A stretch of DNA of 45,913 nucleotides from positions 1-45,913 of the forward strand of contig JAUSFN010000005.1 in the NCBI GenBank assembly GCA_030649935.1, given 5' to 3'. The stretch comes from Candidatus Planktophila sp. Lineage in GTDB: Bacteria; Actinomycetota; Actinomycetes; Nanopelagicales; Nanopelagicaceae. Below the pieces are notes generated by a model. That model was not told where the DNA came from. It ran no database searches and saw only the letters and a list, made by a program, of their open reading frames with translations. Shown piece after piece: positions 1 to 7,631 of this stretch. The position numbers and the translations under genes are program-made. Within the stretch, counting starts at the first letter, position 1, and each line of letters starts with the position of its first letter.

Positions 1-1569
1 GACTTTGAAGTCCATATCACCGAAAGCATCTTCTGCTCCGAGAATATCTGTGAGTGCGACGTATTCAACTTTCCCATCGACCGTGTCAGAGATAAGACCC
101 ATTGCAATACCGGCAACTGGTGCGCGCAATGGAACACCTGCGTTATACAAAGCAAGTGTTGATGCACAGACCGAGCCCATCGATGTTGAACCATTTGAAC
201 CAAGAGCTTCAGAGACCTGACGGATTGCATATGGGAACTCTTCACGTGTTGGAAGAACTGGAATCAATGCGCGCTCTGCGAGTGCACCGTGTCCGATTTC
301 GCGACGCTTAGGTGTACCAACACGACCGGTTTCACCAGTTGAATATGGTGGGAAGTTGTAGTTGTGCATGTAACGCTTGTGATTTTCTGGATTCAACGTA
401 TCTAACTGTTGCTCCATCTTGAGCATGTTAAGTGTTGTGACTCCAAGAATCTGTGTCTCACCGCGCTCGAAAATTGCAGAGCCATGAACGCGAGGAATAA
501 CTTCGACCTCGGCAGAGAGTGCGCGAATATCGCGGAGCCCGCGACCATCGATACGAATCTTGTCGCGAAGTACACGTTGGCGAACAAGCTTCTTAGTCAA
601 TGAACGAAAAGCCGCAGGGACTTCCTTTTCACGCCCAACAAAGGCTGCTCCAACGCTCTCCTTCGTAGATGCACTGAGCTCATCGATCTTTGTTTCCCGC
701 TCTTGCTTACCGGAAATAGTAAGAGCCTTAGCAAGATTTGATCCAGCTGCAGTTTCAACGGCGGCAAAGACATCATCTTGATAATCAAGAAAGACAGGGA
801 ACTCAGCAGTTGGCTTTGCAGCTACCTTGGCAAGCTTTGCTTGGGCATCACAGAGAATCTTGATGAATGGCTTTGCAGCATCTAATCCCTGTGCAACAAC
901 TTCTTCATTAGGAGTTGGTGCTCCGCCTTTAATGAGCTCGATCGTCTTAGTTGTAGCTTCTGCTTCAACCATCATGATCGCAACGTCATCGCCAGCAACG
1001 CGTCCTGCAACAACCATGTCAAAAACTGCATTAGCAACCTGTGAGTGGTTAGGGAATGCAACCCACTGGCCATCAATCAAAGCAACGCGAACGCCGCCGA
1101 TTGGACCTGAGAAAGGCAGACCTGCAAGTTGTGTTGACATCGATGCGGCATTAATAGCAATAACGTCATACATATGATCAGGGTCGAGTGCCATTACTGT
1201 CACAACGATCTGAACCTCATTGCGAAGTCCCTTAACAAATGATGGACGTAAAGGACGATCGATTAAGCGGCAGGTAAGAATCGCATCCTCTGATGGACGG
1301 CCTTCACGACGGAAGAAAGATCCTGGAATACGACCAACTGCATACATCTTTTCTTCAACATCAACTGTTAAAGGAAAGAAATCAAATTGATCCTTTGGTG
1401 TCTTTGATGCAGTTGTTGCTGAGAAAATCATTGTCTGATCATCTAGAAATACTGCCGCAGCTCCGGCTGCTTGACGCGCTAAGCGCCCTGTTTCAAAACG
1501 AATCTCTCGTTTTCCGAACTTTCCGTTATCAATTACTGCAACGGCTGATTGAACCTCTTGACCCTCCAT
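1..1569 (-). CDS. pnp: Polyribonucleotide nucleotidyltransferase (PNPase), N-terminal 523 residues, cut by window edge
   Basis: PNPase degrades RNA 3' to 5' by phosphorolysis and can add 3' tails; it works as a cytoplasmic trimer. The minus-strand frame is open from an ATG at 1569 to base 1, giving 523 residues. The first RNase PH domain starts with the motif [14 protein letters not shown] near residues 19-32 and contains the family signature [16 protein letters not shown]. The second RNase PH domain begins at about residue 339 ([11 protein letters not shown]) and includes the [11 protein letters not shown] motif. KH and S1 domains would lie beyond the left edge. The start is fixed by a strong AAAGGAGG site just upstream. 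It follows rpsO, the usual rpsO-pnp order, with about 140 bases between that contain a hairpin. Confidence 0.97.
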   Translation of the reverse strand, partial: MEGQEVQSAVAVIDNGKFGKREIRFETGRLARQAAGAAAVFLDDQTMIFSATTASKTPKDQFDFFPLTVDVEEKMYAVGRIPGSFFRREGRPSEDAILTCRLIDRPLRPSFVKGLRNEVQIVVTVMALDPDHMYDVIAINAASMSTQLAGLPFSGPIGGVRVALIDGQWVAFPNHSQVANAVFDMVVAGRVAGDDVAIMMVEAEATTKTIELIKGGAPTPNEEVVAQGLDAAKPFIKILCDAQAKLAKVAAKPTAEFPVFLDYQDDVFAAVETAAGSNLAKALTISGKQERETKIDELSASTKESVGAAFVGREKEVPAAFRSLTKKLVRQRVLRDKIRIDGRGLRDIRALSAEVEVIPRVHGSAIFERGETQILGVTTLNMLKMEQQLDTLNPENHKRYMHNYNFPPYSTGETGRVGTPKRREIGHGALAERALIPVLPTREEFPYAIRQVSEALGSNGSTSMGSVCASTLALYNAGVPLRAPVAGIAMGLISDTVDGKVEYVALTDILGAEDAFGDMDFKV

Positions 1570-1661
1570 GGGTCCTCCTTTGTCTCGACTACCCACATCG
1601 AGAACTAACAATGAATCTCCGATCGAAGTTCACGCACGCCTACATAGGGCTCTTGCGGAAA

Positions 1662-1692
1662 CCACTACCGAGGACCATTGATCCTCTAGTGG
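1662..1692 (-). promoter_or_regulatory. Hairpin between rpsO and pnp
   Basis: An inverted repeat pairs CCACTA (1662-1667) with TAGTGG (1687-1692) and GAGGA (1670-1674) with TCCTC (1682-1686), leaving a two-base bulge and a seven-base loop. No T-tract follows in the transcript direction, so it is unlikely to be a simple intrinsic terminator. In other bacteria a stem upstream of pnp is cut by RNase III and allows PNPase to control its own mRNA; an equivalent role here is inference. Confidence 0.45.
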
Positions 1693-1707
1693 GTAGGTAT
1701 TACATAT

Positions 1708-1977
1708 TTAGCGGCGAATACCGAGCTTTTCGATAATCGCACGGTAGCGATTGATATCTGTCTTTGCGAGATACTGAAGAATTCGACGGCGACGTCCAAC
1801 TAGTAACAAAAGGCCACGACGGTTGTGGTGGTCATGTGGGTTGGTCTTTAAGTGTGTGGTGATTTCTTCAATGCGCTTGGATAGCAAAGCGACCTGAGTT
1901 TCAGGACTTCCCGTATCAGTAGGAGTCGAGCCGTACTGTGCGACTATTGCCGATGTTACCTCTGGTGTTAGTGCCAT
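1708..1977 (-). CDS. rpsO: 30S ribosomal protein S15
   Basis: S15 is a primary 16S rRNA-binding protein that helps form the platform of the small subunit. The 89-residue product has normal family length and the diagnostic run [14 protein letters not shown] followed by the conserved [16 protein letters not shown] segment and a C-terminal IEKLGIRR. A clear AGGAGC site precedes the ATG. It lies directly upstream of pnp on the minus strand, the standard arrangement. Its normal upstream neighbour ribF is instead more than 11 kb away, separated by accessory genes. Confidence 0.98.
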   Translation of the reverse strand: MALTPEVTSAIVAQYGSTPTDTGSPETQVALLSKRIEEITTHLKTNPHDHHNRRGLLLLVGRRRRILQYLAKTDINRYRAIIEKLGIRR

Positions 1978-2012
1978 GCGGTTGTGCTCCTATTTGTCTG
2001 ATGATTACGGAG

Positions 2013-2036
2013 TTTTCCGGTGTACCTCACGGAAAA
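2013..2036 (-). promoter_or_regulatory. rpsO leader: Stem-loop in the rpsO leader
   Basis: TTTTCCG and CGGAAAA form a seven-pair stem with a ten-base loop about 36 bases upstream of the rpsO start. S15 is known in several phyla to repress its own translation by binding leader structures, so this is a candidate operator. No T-tract follows it. The identity as an S15 site is inference. The rest of 1978-2125 shows no convincing gene. Confidence 0.3.
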
Positions 2037-2203
2037 TCGCTTTCTCGTTGGATGCGTAGGTTACCAGTGAGCCCGTGGATAGGGGAAATCGAGATTTAGA
2101 GCCCAAATTGGCCCCAAAATAGAGAGTGCAGGAGGTTCATATCTTCTCCACAACAGTTTCCATTGCCGGAGTAGGCCAAGTGTACTTGTACCAATCTTGC
2201 ACA

Positions 2204-2503
2204 ATGGAGCGCTGGAAACCTATCTGGATTGCAACGCTATATATTTCGGATGCAATTGCACAGAAAATTCAATTGAAACACAATGTAGACGTTGACACAC
2301 TTGTGAGCTATTTGATATGTAATCACGCTGTGAGAGGTAAGTTGATTGAGAGCGCAGACCATGGCGAGCGTATATTGATTTACGTGCGACTTTCACACGA
2401 CAGGTACATTCGAGCCTACATAGATGTAGTTGACCCTGACTACTCTGCGTATTCACTCAGAACAGCCTGTGTTACTTCACAAATTCCAATAGTTGGGAGA
2501 TAA
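2204..2503 (+). CDS. Small hypothetical protein, possible toxin of a toxin-antitoxin pair
   Basis: I do not recognise this gene with certainty. From the ATG at 2204 it encodes 99 residues. The layout (aromatic N-terminus, a KIQLKHNVDVDTLVSYL helix, then alternating strand-like segments with HGERILIYVRLS, DRYIRAYIDVV and a final SLRTACVT) resembles the compact folds of BrnT/DUF4258-like toxins, which end with a similar TA-containing strand. The frame is open further upstream; a GTG at 2180 has a better placed GGAG and is an alternative start, and 2126 is also possible. A second small gene starts seven bases after its stop with its own GGGAGA site, a toxin-first pair layout. The opposite orientation to rpsO and the accessory setting also fit. 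Confidence 0.5.
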   Translation: MERWKPIWIATLYISDAIAQKIQLKHNVDVDTLVSYLICNHAVRGKLIESADHGERILIYVRLSHDRYIRAYIDVVDPDYSAYSLRTACVTSQIPIVGR

Positions 2504-2509
2504 TTATCC

Positions 2510-2677
2510 ATGTCCAAAAAATTCAGAACGATTCCAACGGAAGAGGAATTGGTCGCGCGGGACGAAAGTGATCCTGTTTTCAAAATGTTGGATGACGGTG
2601 TTATGTCCGATAATGAGATTTTCGAAAAACTGGGTTGGGAACCGATGCCAGCCGATATTTTTGATGAAAAATCGTAA
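2510..2677 (+). CDS. Small acidic protein, possible partner antitoxin
   Basis: This 55-residue reading frame (MSKKFRTIPTEEELVARDES at the start) is rich in Asp and Glu and has a conserved-looking core DPVFKMLDDGVMSDNEIF followed by EKLGWEPMPADIFDEKS. It begins seven bases after the stop of the preceding gene, with GGGAGA placed seven bases upstream of the ATG, so the two genes are almost certainly one transcript. Acidic, short and downstream of a compact basic partner is the profile of an antitoxin, but no DNA-binding motif is obvious and the function is inferred only from the arrangement. Confidence 0.55.
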   Translation: MSKKFRTIPTEEELVARDESDPVFKMLDDGVMSDNEIFEKLGWEPMPADIFDEKS

Positions 2678-2688
2678 CTAGAAAGTAC

Positions 2689-2751
2689 TTAACGCTTCAA
2701 AATTAACGCATCTCACTGGCCACCACCGCCACAAAGGGCTGCAACACGTGC
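2689..2751 (-). pseudogene. Remnant of a thiolase 3' end with an internal stop
   Basis: Translated on the minus strand this stretch reads [12 protein letters not shown], a TGA stop, then DALILKR and TAA. The intact thiolase at 11116-12294 ends [20 protein letters not shown], so this is the last 20 codons of a related gene with a glycine codon changed to a stop. The first 57 bases match the 3' end of the intact gene at 51 positions. The homology stops where the ABC ATPase gene begins, leaving no upstream thiolase sequence. It is a dead fragment and marks an old recombination junction. Confidence 0.85.
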
Positions 2752-2759
2752 CTAAGCAA

Positions 2760-3815
2760 TTAAAGCCGTACCTGCGTCTTTTCATCAAAGAGATGTGTCC
2801 GGTCTTTTCTAAACTTCACACCAACTTCTAAGCCCTCTTGGATAGAGCCCATATCGGAAGTATTCACAATCGCTGTCAGATGTTCGCTAGCTACCTGCAG
2901 AGTGACGATGGCTCGTGGCCCAAGTAGTTCAACAATTTCAATGGTTGCCATGAAATCAGCTTCCACTGCAGGCACAAGAAGAATTTCTTCAGGCCTGATT
3001 CCAAGTACCGTCTTTTTTGGACCAATATTTTTAACAATACTTTTAATGCCTGACTCCGACGTGAACAGGCCTCTATCGCATAATCCACTAATGAGATTCA
3101 TGCGTGGGCTACCTACAAATGAAGCCACGAAAGTGTCGTTTGGATATTCGTAGATATCTATTGGTGAGCCTTTTTGAAGAATCTTTCCATCTTTCATAAC
3201 AATCATTACATCAGAAAGTGTCATCGCTTCTTCCTGATCATGAGTGACATAAACAGTTGTTGTCTTTAATTGACGTTGCAAGCGAAGTAATTCAGTACGC
3301 ATTTCAACACGCAATTTTGCATCAAGATTTGAAAGAGGCTCATCGAAAAGAAAAACCTTTGGCGCTCTAGCAATAGCTCGGCCAATTGCAACACGTTGCT
3401 GTTGGCCACCAGAGAGTTCTTTTGGTTTGCGCTCAAGCAGGTGGCTGATGTTCAACATTTTTGCTACTTCTTGCAAGCGACCCTGAGCCTCTACACGCTT
3501 ACCACCTCTTGCAAGCAAAGGAAAAATGATATTTTCAGCAACGGTTAAGTGAGCATACAATGCATAATTCTGAAAAACCATCGAGATATCACGATCTTTC
3601 GGCTCTAGTGATGTCACGTCAAGCTTATCAATGCTGATAATTCCACTAGTTACATCTTCTAGCCCAGCAATCATGCGTAAAGTTGTTGTCTTTCCGCAAC
3701 CTGAAGGGCCGACAAGGACGGTGAATTTGCCATCCTCAAGCTCGAGATTGAGATCATCAACAGCAAGTACGTTGCCATACTTCTTGACAACTTTTTCGAA
3801 CGTTACCTTTGCCAT
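2760..3815 (-). CDS. Carbohydrate ABC transporter ATP-binding protein (MalK/UgpC/MsmK type)
   Basis: This is the ATPase that powers the two permeases encoded upstream. From the ATG at 3815 it is 351 residues: Walker A GPSGCGKTT at 36-44, Q-loop in VFQNYALY, signature ELSGGQQQRVAIGRAI near 133, Walker B VFLFDEP, and a switch histidine in VYVTHDQEEAMT. A C-terminal OB-like regulatory region from about residue 240 is typical of sugar-importer ATPases, which are often shared between importers. The reading frame is open to 3857, but AAGGAG just before the tandem ATGs at 3818/3815 decides the start. It is the last gene of the operon and its stop lies nine bases from the thiolase remnant. Confidence 0.93.
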   Translation of the reverse strand: MAKVTFEKVVKKYGNVLAVDDLNLELEDGKFTVLVGPSGCGKTTTLRMIAGLEDVTSGIISIDKLDVTSLEPKDRDISMVFQNYALYAHLTVAENIIFPLLARGGKRVEAQGRLQEVAKMLNISHLLERKPKELSGGQQQRVAIGRAIARAPKVFLFDEPLSNLDAKLRVEMRTELLRLQRQLKTTTVYVTHDQEEAMTLSDVMIVMKDGKILQKGSPIDIYEYPNDTFVASFVGSPRMNLISGLCDRGLFTSESGIKSIVKNIGPKKTVLGIRPEEILLVPAVEADFMATIEIVELLGPRAIVTLQVASEHLTAIVNTSDMGSIQEGLEVGVKFRKDRTHLFDEKTQVRL

Positions 3816-3825
3816 CATTATCTCC

Positions 3826-4644
3826 TTAGAATTTAACTGCTCCACCACTGATTCCACGAACCAGTCGACGTTGAATAAAGAAACTTGCTATTAGAACAGG
3901 CACTACAGAAACAAGAATGGCAGCACACATTGCGCCAAGCTCAACTCCTCTAAATGTATTAAAACCAGCAATCCGAACTGGAAGTGTTGCTGCATTACCC
4001 GGAGCAAGAATGAGCGCATAGAACAAGTCGTTCCATGAAAGCACAAAGCCAAAAATTGCTGCTGCACCCATACCTGGCGCCACTTGAGGGAGTACAACTT
4101 TACGAAATGCTGCAAAACGATCCAGTCCATCAACGAGGGCTTGTTCTTCGACTTCCTTGGGAGCTGCATCAAAGAACCCAATAAGAAACCAAGTTACGAC
4201 AGGAAGTACAAAACTCAAATGGGCTGCGATTACTGCGACAAGGGTGTCACTTAATCTAAGACGATAGGCTAAATCAAGAAATGGGAATACTAAAACTGCT
4301 GGAGGCAAAACCTGGGCTGCCAATATTCCAAATCGAGTGAGTGATTTACCTGTTTTATAGCGACTAATGGAATAAGCACCCATGCTTCCAAGCACAATAG
4401 AAATTGCAACAGTGATTACACCAACAAAAGCACTTCTGCCAGCAGATTGGAATATTCCAGAAGAGAAAACTTTTTTCCAATTCTCAGAGGTGGGAGTGAA
4501 GGTAACAAGTGTTGGATCATTAAGATCTGAACCTGTTTTAAATGATGCAAGAAGAACCCAAAGAAGTGGTGCAGCAACTATAATGAAGCTGAAAGTTATG
4601 ATTAGCTTGCTGAGTATTCCCCAGCTTGATTCTCTCTTTCTCAT
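3826..4644 (-). CDS. Carbohydrate ABC transporter permease (MalG/CUT1 type)
   Basis: This 272-residue integral membrane protein is one half of the importer pore. Hydrophobic segments are visible near residues 13-33, 73-97, 108-127, 138-157 and toward the C-terminus, giving six spans. The EAA loop that docks on the ATPase is EEQALVDGLDRFAAFRKVVL, with the conserved glycine. It overlaps the upstream permease gene by four bases (ATGA), indicating translational coupling. The short C-terminus after the last span is normal for MalG-type subunits. The substrate cannot be told from the permease itself. Confidence 0.93.
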   Translation of the reverse strand: MRKRESSWGILSKLIITFSFIIVAAPLLWVLLASFKTGSDLNDPTLVTFTPTSENWKKVFSSGIFQSAGRSAFVGVITVAISIVLGSMGAYSISRYKTGKSLTRFGILAAQVLPPAVLVFPFLDLAYRLRLSDTLVAVIAAHLSFVLPVVTWFLIGFFDAAPKEVEEQALVDGLDRFAAFRKVVLPQVAPGMGAAAIFGFVLSWNDLFYALILAPGNAATLPVRIAGFNTFRGVELGAMCAAILVSVVPVLIASFFIQRRLVRGISGGAVKF

Positions 4645-5492
4645 AATCTGCGTGTCTTCTCTATCTGCTTAAAGAGCACAACAACAATAATCATCACAAT
4701 AATTAATAACAGATAAGCCATAGCCGAAGCATTACCCAATCTGTAATACTGAATTCCAGTTTGGTATGTGAAGTATTGAATTGTTTGAGTTTCAATTCCT
4801 GGTCCACCACGCGTGGTGGCATAAACATATTCAAAAACTTTAAGTGCATCAAGACTGCGAATCAATATTGCAACAGTCAAAATTGGTGCAAGCATCGGAA
4901 TCGTAATCCGTCTAAATGTGTAGAAAGGCTTAGCCCCATCAACTCGTGCAGCTTCAAAAGGTTGCTTAGAAAGGCTTTCAAGCCCCGCTAATATTAATAA
5001 GACCATAAAAGGTGTCCACTGCCAAGTATCGATCATGATCATTGTGAAAAGAGCATTACCCGAACCAAAGAAATCGTATGAGAAACCAACTTTGTCAAGA
5101 ATTGTTGGAATAGCTCCTAGTTGTTGATTAAGAAGGAAACGAAACATTAATCCCACTGCGATTGGGGTGATAAACATTGGGCTCAACAAGAATGAGCGAG
5201 TGAAATCTCGGAATCTCTTCTGCCTTTGAAGTGAAAGTGCAATTGCAAGACCTAGCGAGAGTTCAAGAAAGACACCAATGACAACGAACAGTCCCGTCAC
5301 TTTCATGGCTGACCAGTAATCAGAGTTAGCAAATACATCTCTATATTGGTTTAACCCAACAAAATGGCTATCCCATCTCTGCGTAATTTTATAGCTGGTG
5401 AGTGATAAATAAAATGAGTAAAAAAGGGGGTATCCCACTGCAGCAACGAATGTTGCAATTAACGGCAAAATCATTCGAATGCGAAATGACAT
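4641..5492 (-). CDS. Carbohydrate ABC transporter permease (MalF/UgpA, CUT1 type)
   Basis: This 283-residue protein is the second pore subunit. It has an N-terminal span (LPLIATFVAAVGYPLFYSFY), the periplasm-facing loop with SHFVGLNQYRDVF typical of MalF/UgpA-like permeases, and the EAA loop FEAARVDGAKPFYTFRRITI. A strong AAGGAGG site lies just before the ATG. It follows the solute-binding lipoprotein gene after 34 bases and overlaps the next permease by four bases. The single-domain size without the large periplasmic insert of enteric MalF fits the CUT1 family of Gram-positive bacteria. Confidence 0.93.
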   Translation of the reverse strand: MSFRIRMILPLIATFVAAVGYPLFYSFYLSLTSYKITQRWDSHFVGLNQYRDVFANSDYWSAMKVTGLFVVIGVFLELSLGLAIALSLQRQKRFRDFTRSFLLSPMFITPIAVGLMFRFLLNQQLGAIPTILDKVGFSYDFFGSGNALFTMIMIDTWQWTPFMVLLILAGLESLSKQPFEAARVDGAKPFYTFRRITIPMLAPILTVAILIRSLDALKVFEYVYATTRGGPGIETQTIQYFTYQTGIQYYRLGNASAMAYLLLIIVMIIVVVLFKQIEKTRRL

Positions 5493-5526
5493 ACCCCCTC
5501 CTTTGTCTTACTAAATTAGATTCTTG

Positions 5527-6822
5527 CTATTTGCTTTGAATCTTATTTGCTTTAGTAGTTGCATCCCTCAAAGCTGCATCTACTGATTTCTTTCCAGCAA
5601 TTGCTGCATTAAGTTCAGTTCCGACTGCGTTGATCATTTCATCGCAGTTTGATCCCAAACACATTGGCTCTGAATTACCGAGAATCTTTGCAACAGTTGC
5701 GTAGTAATCAGCTCCGCCACCTGTATTTGATACTGCAGAATCTGAAAACACGCTTGTGCGAACAGGTGCACCACCTGCTGAAACGCGAGCAGTTTCTCCA
5801 GCCTTAGATGTCAACCATGAAATAAATGCCCATGCTGCATCAGATACTTTTGAGTTAGCAGGAATTGCCCAATCCCATGATCCAAGAACTTGCTTACCAC
5901 CAGGCATTGTTGCAAGCTTGAATTTGCCTGCAAGCGCTCCTGCTGAACCGCCAACCTTATTAAGTGTTGGAAGCATCCAGTTATAAGAAACCATCATTGC
6001 TGCCTTGTCGCTTGATACAGCACGAAGTGCTTCATCAAATGCCCAGTTCAAGCTGTTCTTAGGAGCGCTTGACTTGAACATTGCGATATAAGTTTCAAGA
6101 GCTTTCTTAGCTTCTGGTGTGCTGAGATTTACTTTGCCATCAGAACCGTAAACAGATCCTCCTGCTGCAAATAGGTAATTACCCCATTCTTCGAATGCTT
6201 TATAACCACGCTGTGGTTGCATTGCAATACCTGATCGTAATCCTGAGTTGAGTTTCTTTGCAGCTGCTTCCAAATCATCTAGTGATGCAGGCTCTGAAAG
6301 TCTAGCTTCGGTAAATAAATCTGTGCGATAGATCAGCCCAAGACCATAGTTATAGAACGGAATACCATAAATCTTTCCATCTACTTCACCAATTGAACGA
6401 AGAGGAGCAGAGAAATCTTCGTAGTCATATCCTTCTGTTGAGTTAACCAAGTCATCAAGTGGCTTTAGAAAACCAGCTCGAGCAAAATCCCCTACCCAAG
6501 GGTTATCGATAATTGCTATGTCATATGTTGGCTTTGATGCTTGGAACGATGCTACGAGCTTGTCACGAATTTGATCGTAAGCAATTGGCTCGATTTGGAC
6601 ATCAATCTTTGGAAAATCTTTATTGAAATCAGCAAGAAGTCCCTTGACGATATCTGTATCAGGAACGCCTTCCATAAGTACTCGCAGGGTTCCTGCTGTA
6701 TCAGCAGAAATCTTTCCCGAGCCTGAACTTGAAGATGAACTGCCACCGCACGCGGTAATAATTCCCATTATTAATACAACGCCTGCAGCCAAGAGACTGC
6801 GACGTATACCGGTTTTTCTCAT
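5527..6822 (-). CDS. Carbohydrate ABC transporter substrate-binding lipoprotein
   Basis: The 431-residue product starts MRKTGIRRSLLAAGVVLIMG and has the lipobox IITAC, so it is exported, lipid-modified on Cys25 and tethered to the outer face of the membrane. A Ser/Gly linker follows. The mature part is an extracellular solute-binding protein of the sugar family, with NPWVGDFARAGFLKPLDDL and the DEALRAVSSDKAAMMVSYNW region seen in family 1 binding proteins. The ORF is open to 6852, but AAAGGAG eight bases before the ATG at 6822 and the proper signal peptide fix the start. It is the first transport gene after the dehydrogenase, with a perfect palindrome in the gap. Confidence 0.93.
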   Translation of the reverse strand: MRKTGIRRSLLAAGVVLIMGIITACGGSSSSSSGSGKISADTAGTLRVLMEGVPDTDIVKGLLADFNKDFPKIDVQIEPIAYDQIRDKLVASFQASKPTYDIAIIDNPWVGDFARAGFLKPLDDLVNSTEGYDYEDFSAPLRSIGEVDGKIYGIPFYNYGLGLIYRTDLFTEARLSEPASLDDLEAAAKKLNSGLRSGIAMQPQRGYKAFEEWGNYLFAAGGSVYGSDGKVNLSTPEAKKALETYIAMFKSSAPKNSLNWAFDEALRAVSSDKAAMMVSYNWMLPTLNKVGGSAGALAGKFKLATMPGGKQVLGSWDWAIPANSKVSDAAWAFISWLTSKAGETARVSAGGAPVRTSVFSDSAVSNTGGGADYYATVAKILGNSEPMCLGSNCDEMINAVGTELNAAIAGKKSVDAALRDATTKANKIQSK

Positions 6823-6848
6823 GCTTTCTCCTTTTGTTGGGCTACTTG

Positions 6849-6864
6849 GCAACCAATTGGTTGC
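6849..6864 (-). promoter_or_regulatory. Perfect 16-base palindrome between dehydrogenase and binding-protein genes
   Basis: GCAACCAATTGGTTGC is a perfect inverted repeat that touches the stop codon of the dehydrogenase gene and ends about 26 bases before the binding-protein ATG. As DNA it could be an operator for a dimeric regulator. As RNA it folds into a six-pair stem with an AATT loop, which could raise binding-protein mRNA levels relative to upstream genes by blocking exonucleases, a common arrangement in ABC operons. The sequence does not separate these options. Confidence 0.4.
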
Positions 6865-7631
6865 TAATCCATAAAGGCGCCGCCATTTATGGCAAGTGCC
6901 TCCCCAGTTACAAAGCCAGCTTCATCAGAAGCTAAAAATGCAACCACCTTTGCAACATCCTCCGGTTGTTCCAAACGACCAAGAGGTGTGTCAGCGATCC
7001 ATAGATTGCGGACTGCGTCAGCGCTTACACCTCGTAGCTCTGCCTCCCATGCAAGTTCACGAACCTGCATGGGTGTTGCGACATAACCGGGACAGACGCT
7101 ATTTACACGAATGCCATGTGGTGCAAGTTCAAATGCCATCGCCTGCGTCAGACCGACTACGCCAAATTTACTTGCGACGTAATCAGAGAGATATGGCACT
7201 TTTCCCTGCTTTCCAGCCATTGATGCGATATTTATTATGACCCCATCTCGATTACCGAGCTGGATCATTTCCTTTGCTGCAGCCTGTCCAGCAAAGAAAA
7301 CCCCCTTTAGATTTACATCCATTGTGAAATCAAAAATTTCTTCTGTTATCTCAGTAAATGGCAGCATCTTTGAAACACCTGCATTAGAAACCCACAGATC
7401 AAGGCGACCATGTTTCTTTGAAACTGCGCTTGCAACCGCAGAAGAATCGAATAAAGTCGTGACATCTAATTTCATTGCTTCAGCAAACTTAAGCTCGGAG
7501 GCGATCGTTTCAGCTGCTGACAAATTCAGATCAGTGACAACTACGTGATAGCCAATTGCACTTAACTTGCGTGCAATAGCGGCACCAATTCCGGAACCCC
7601 CACCAGTTACTACTGCCACTTTTACATTCAT
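6864..7631 (-). CDS. Short-chain dehydrogenase/reductase, probable sugar or polyol dehydrogenase
   Basis: A classical SDR of 255 residues that should oxidise or reduce a sugar, polyol or sugar acid with NAD(H) or NADP(H). The cofactor motif TGGGSGIG is at 9-16, an acidic residue at the end of strand 2 (VVVTDLN, D34) suggests preference for NAD, the structural motif SNAG is at 82-85, and the catalytic set N107, S137, Y151, K155 is complete. The C-terminus (GEALAINGGAFMD) is that of the FabG-like group. The start overlaps the stop of the upstream kinase gene by four bases (ATGA). The operon context implies a role on the imported carbohydrate. Confidence 0.92.
   Translation of the reverse strand: MNVKVAVVTGGGSGIGAAIARKLSAIGYHVVVTDLNLSAAETIASELKFAEAMKLDVTTLFDSSAVASAVSKKHGRLDLWVSNAGVSKMLPFTEITEEIFDFTMDVNLKGVFFAGQAAAKEMIQLGNRDGVIINIASMAGKQGKVPYLSDYVASKFGVVGLTQAMAFELAPHGIRVNSVCPGYVATPMQVRELAWEAELRGVSADAVRNLWIADTPLGRLEQPEDVAKVVAFLASDEAGFVTGEALAINGGAFMD

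Noticed and set aside
2713-2715. In-frame TGA in the thiolase fragment as a selenocysteine codon
   Set aside because: The corresponding residue in the intact thiolase is glycine, the fragment has no upstream gene body, and no selenocysteine insertion element is seen.
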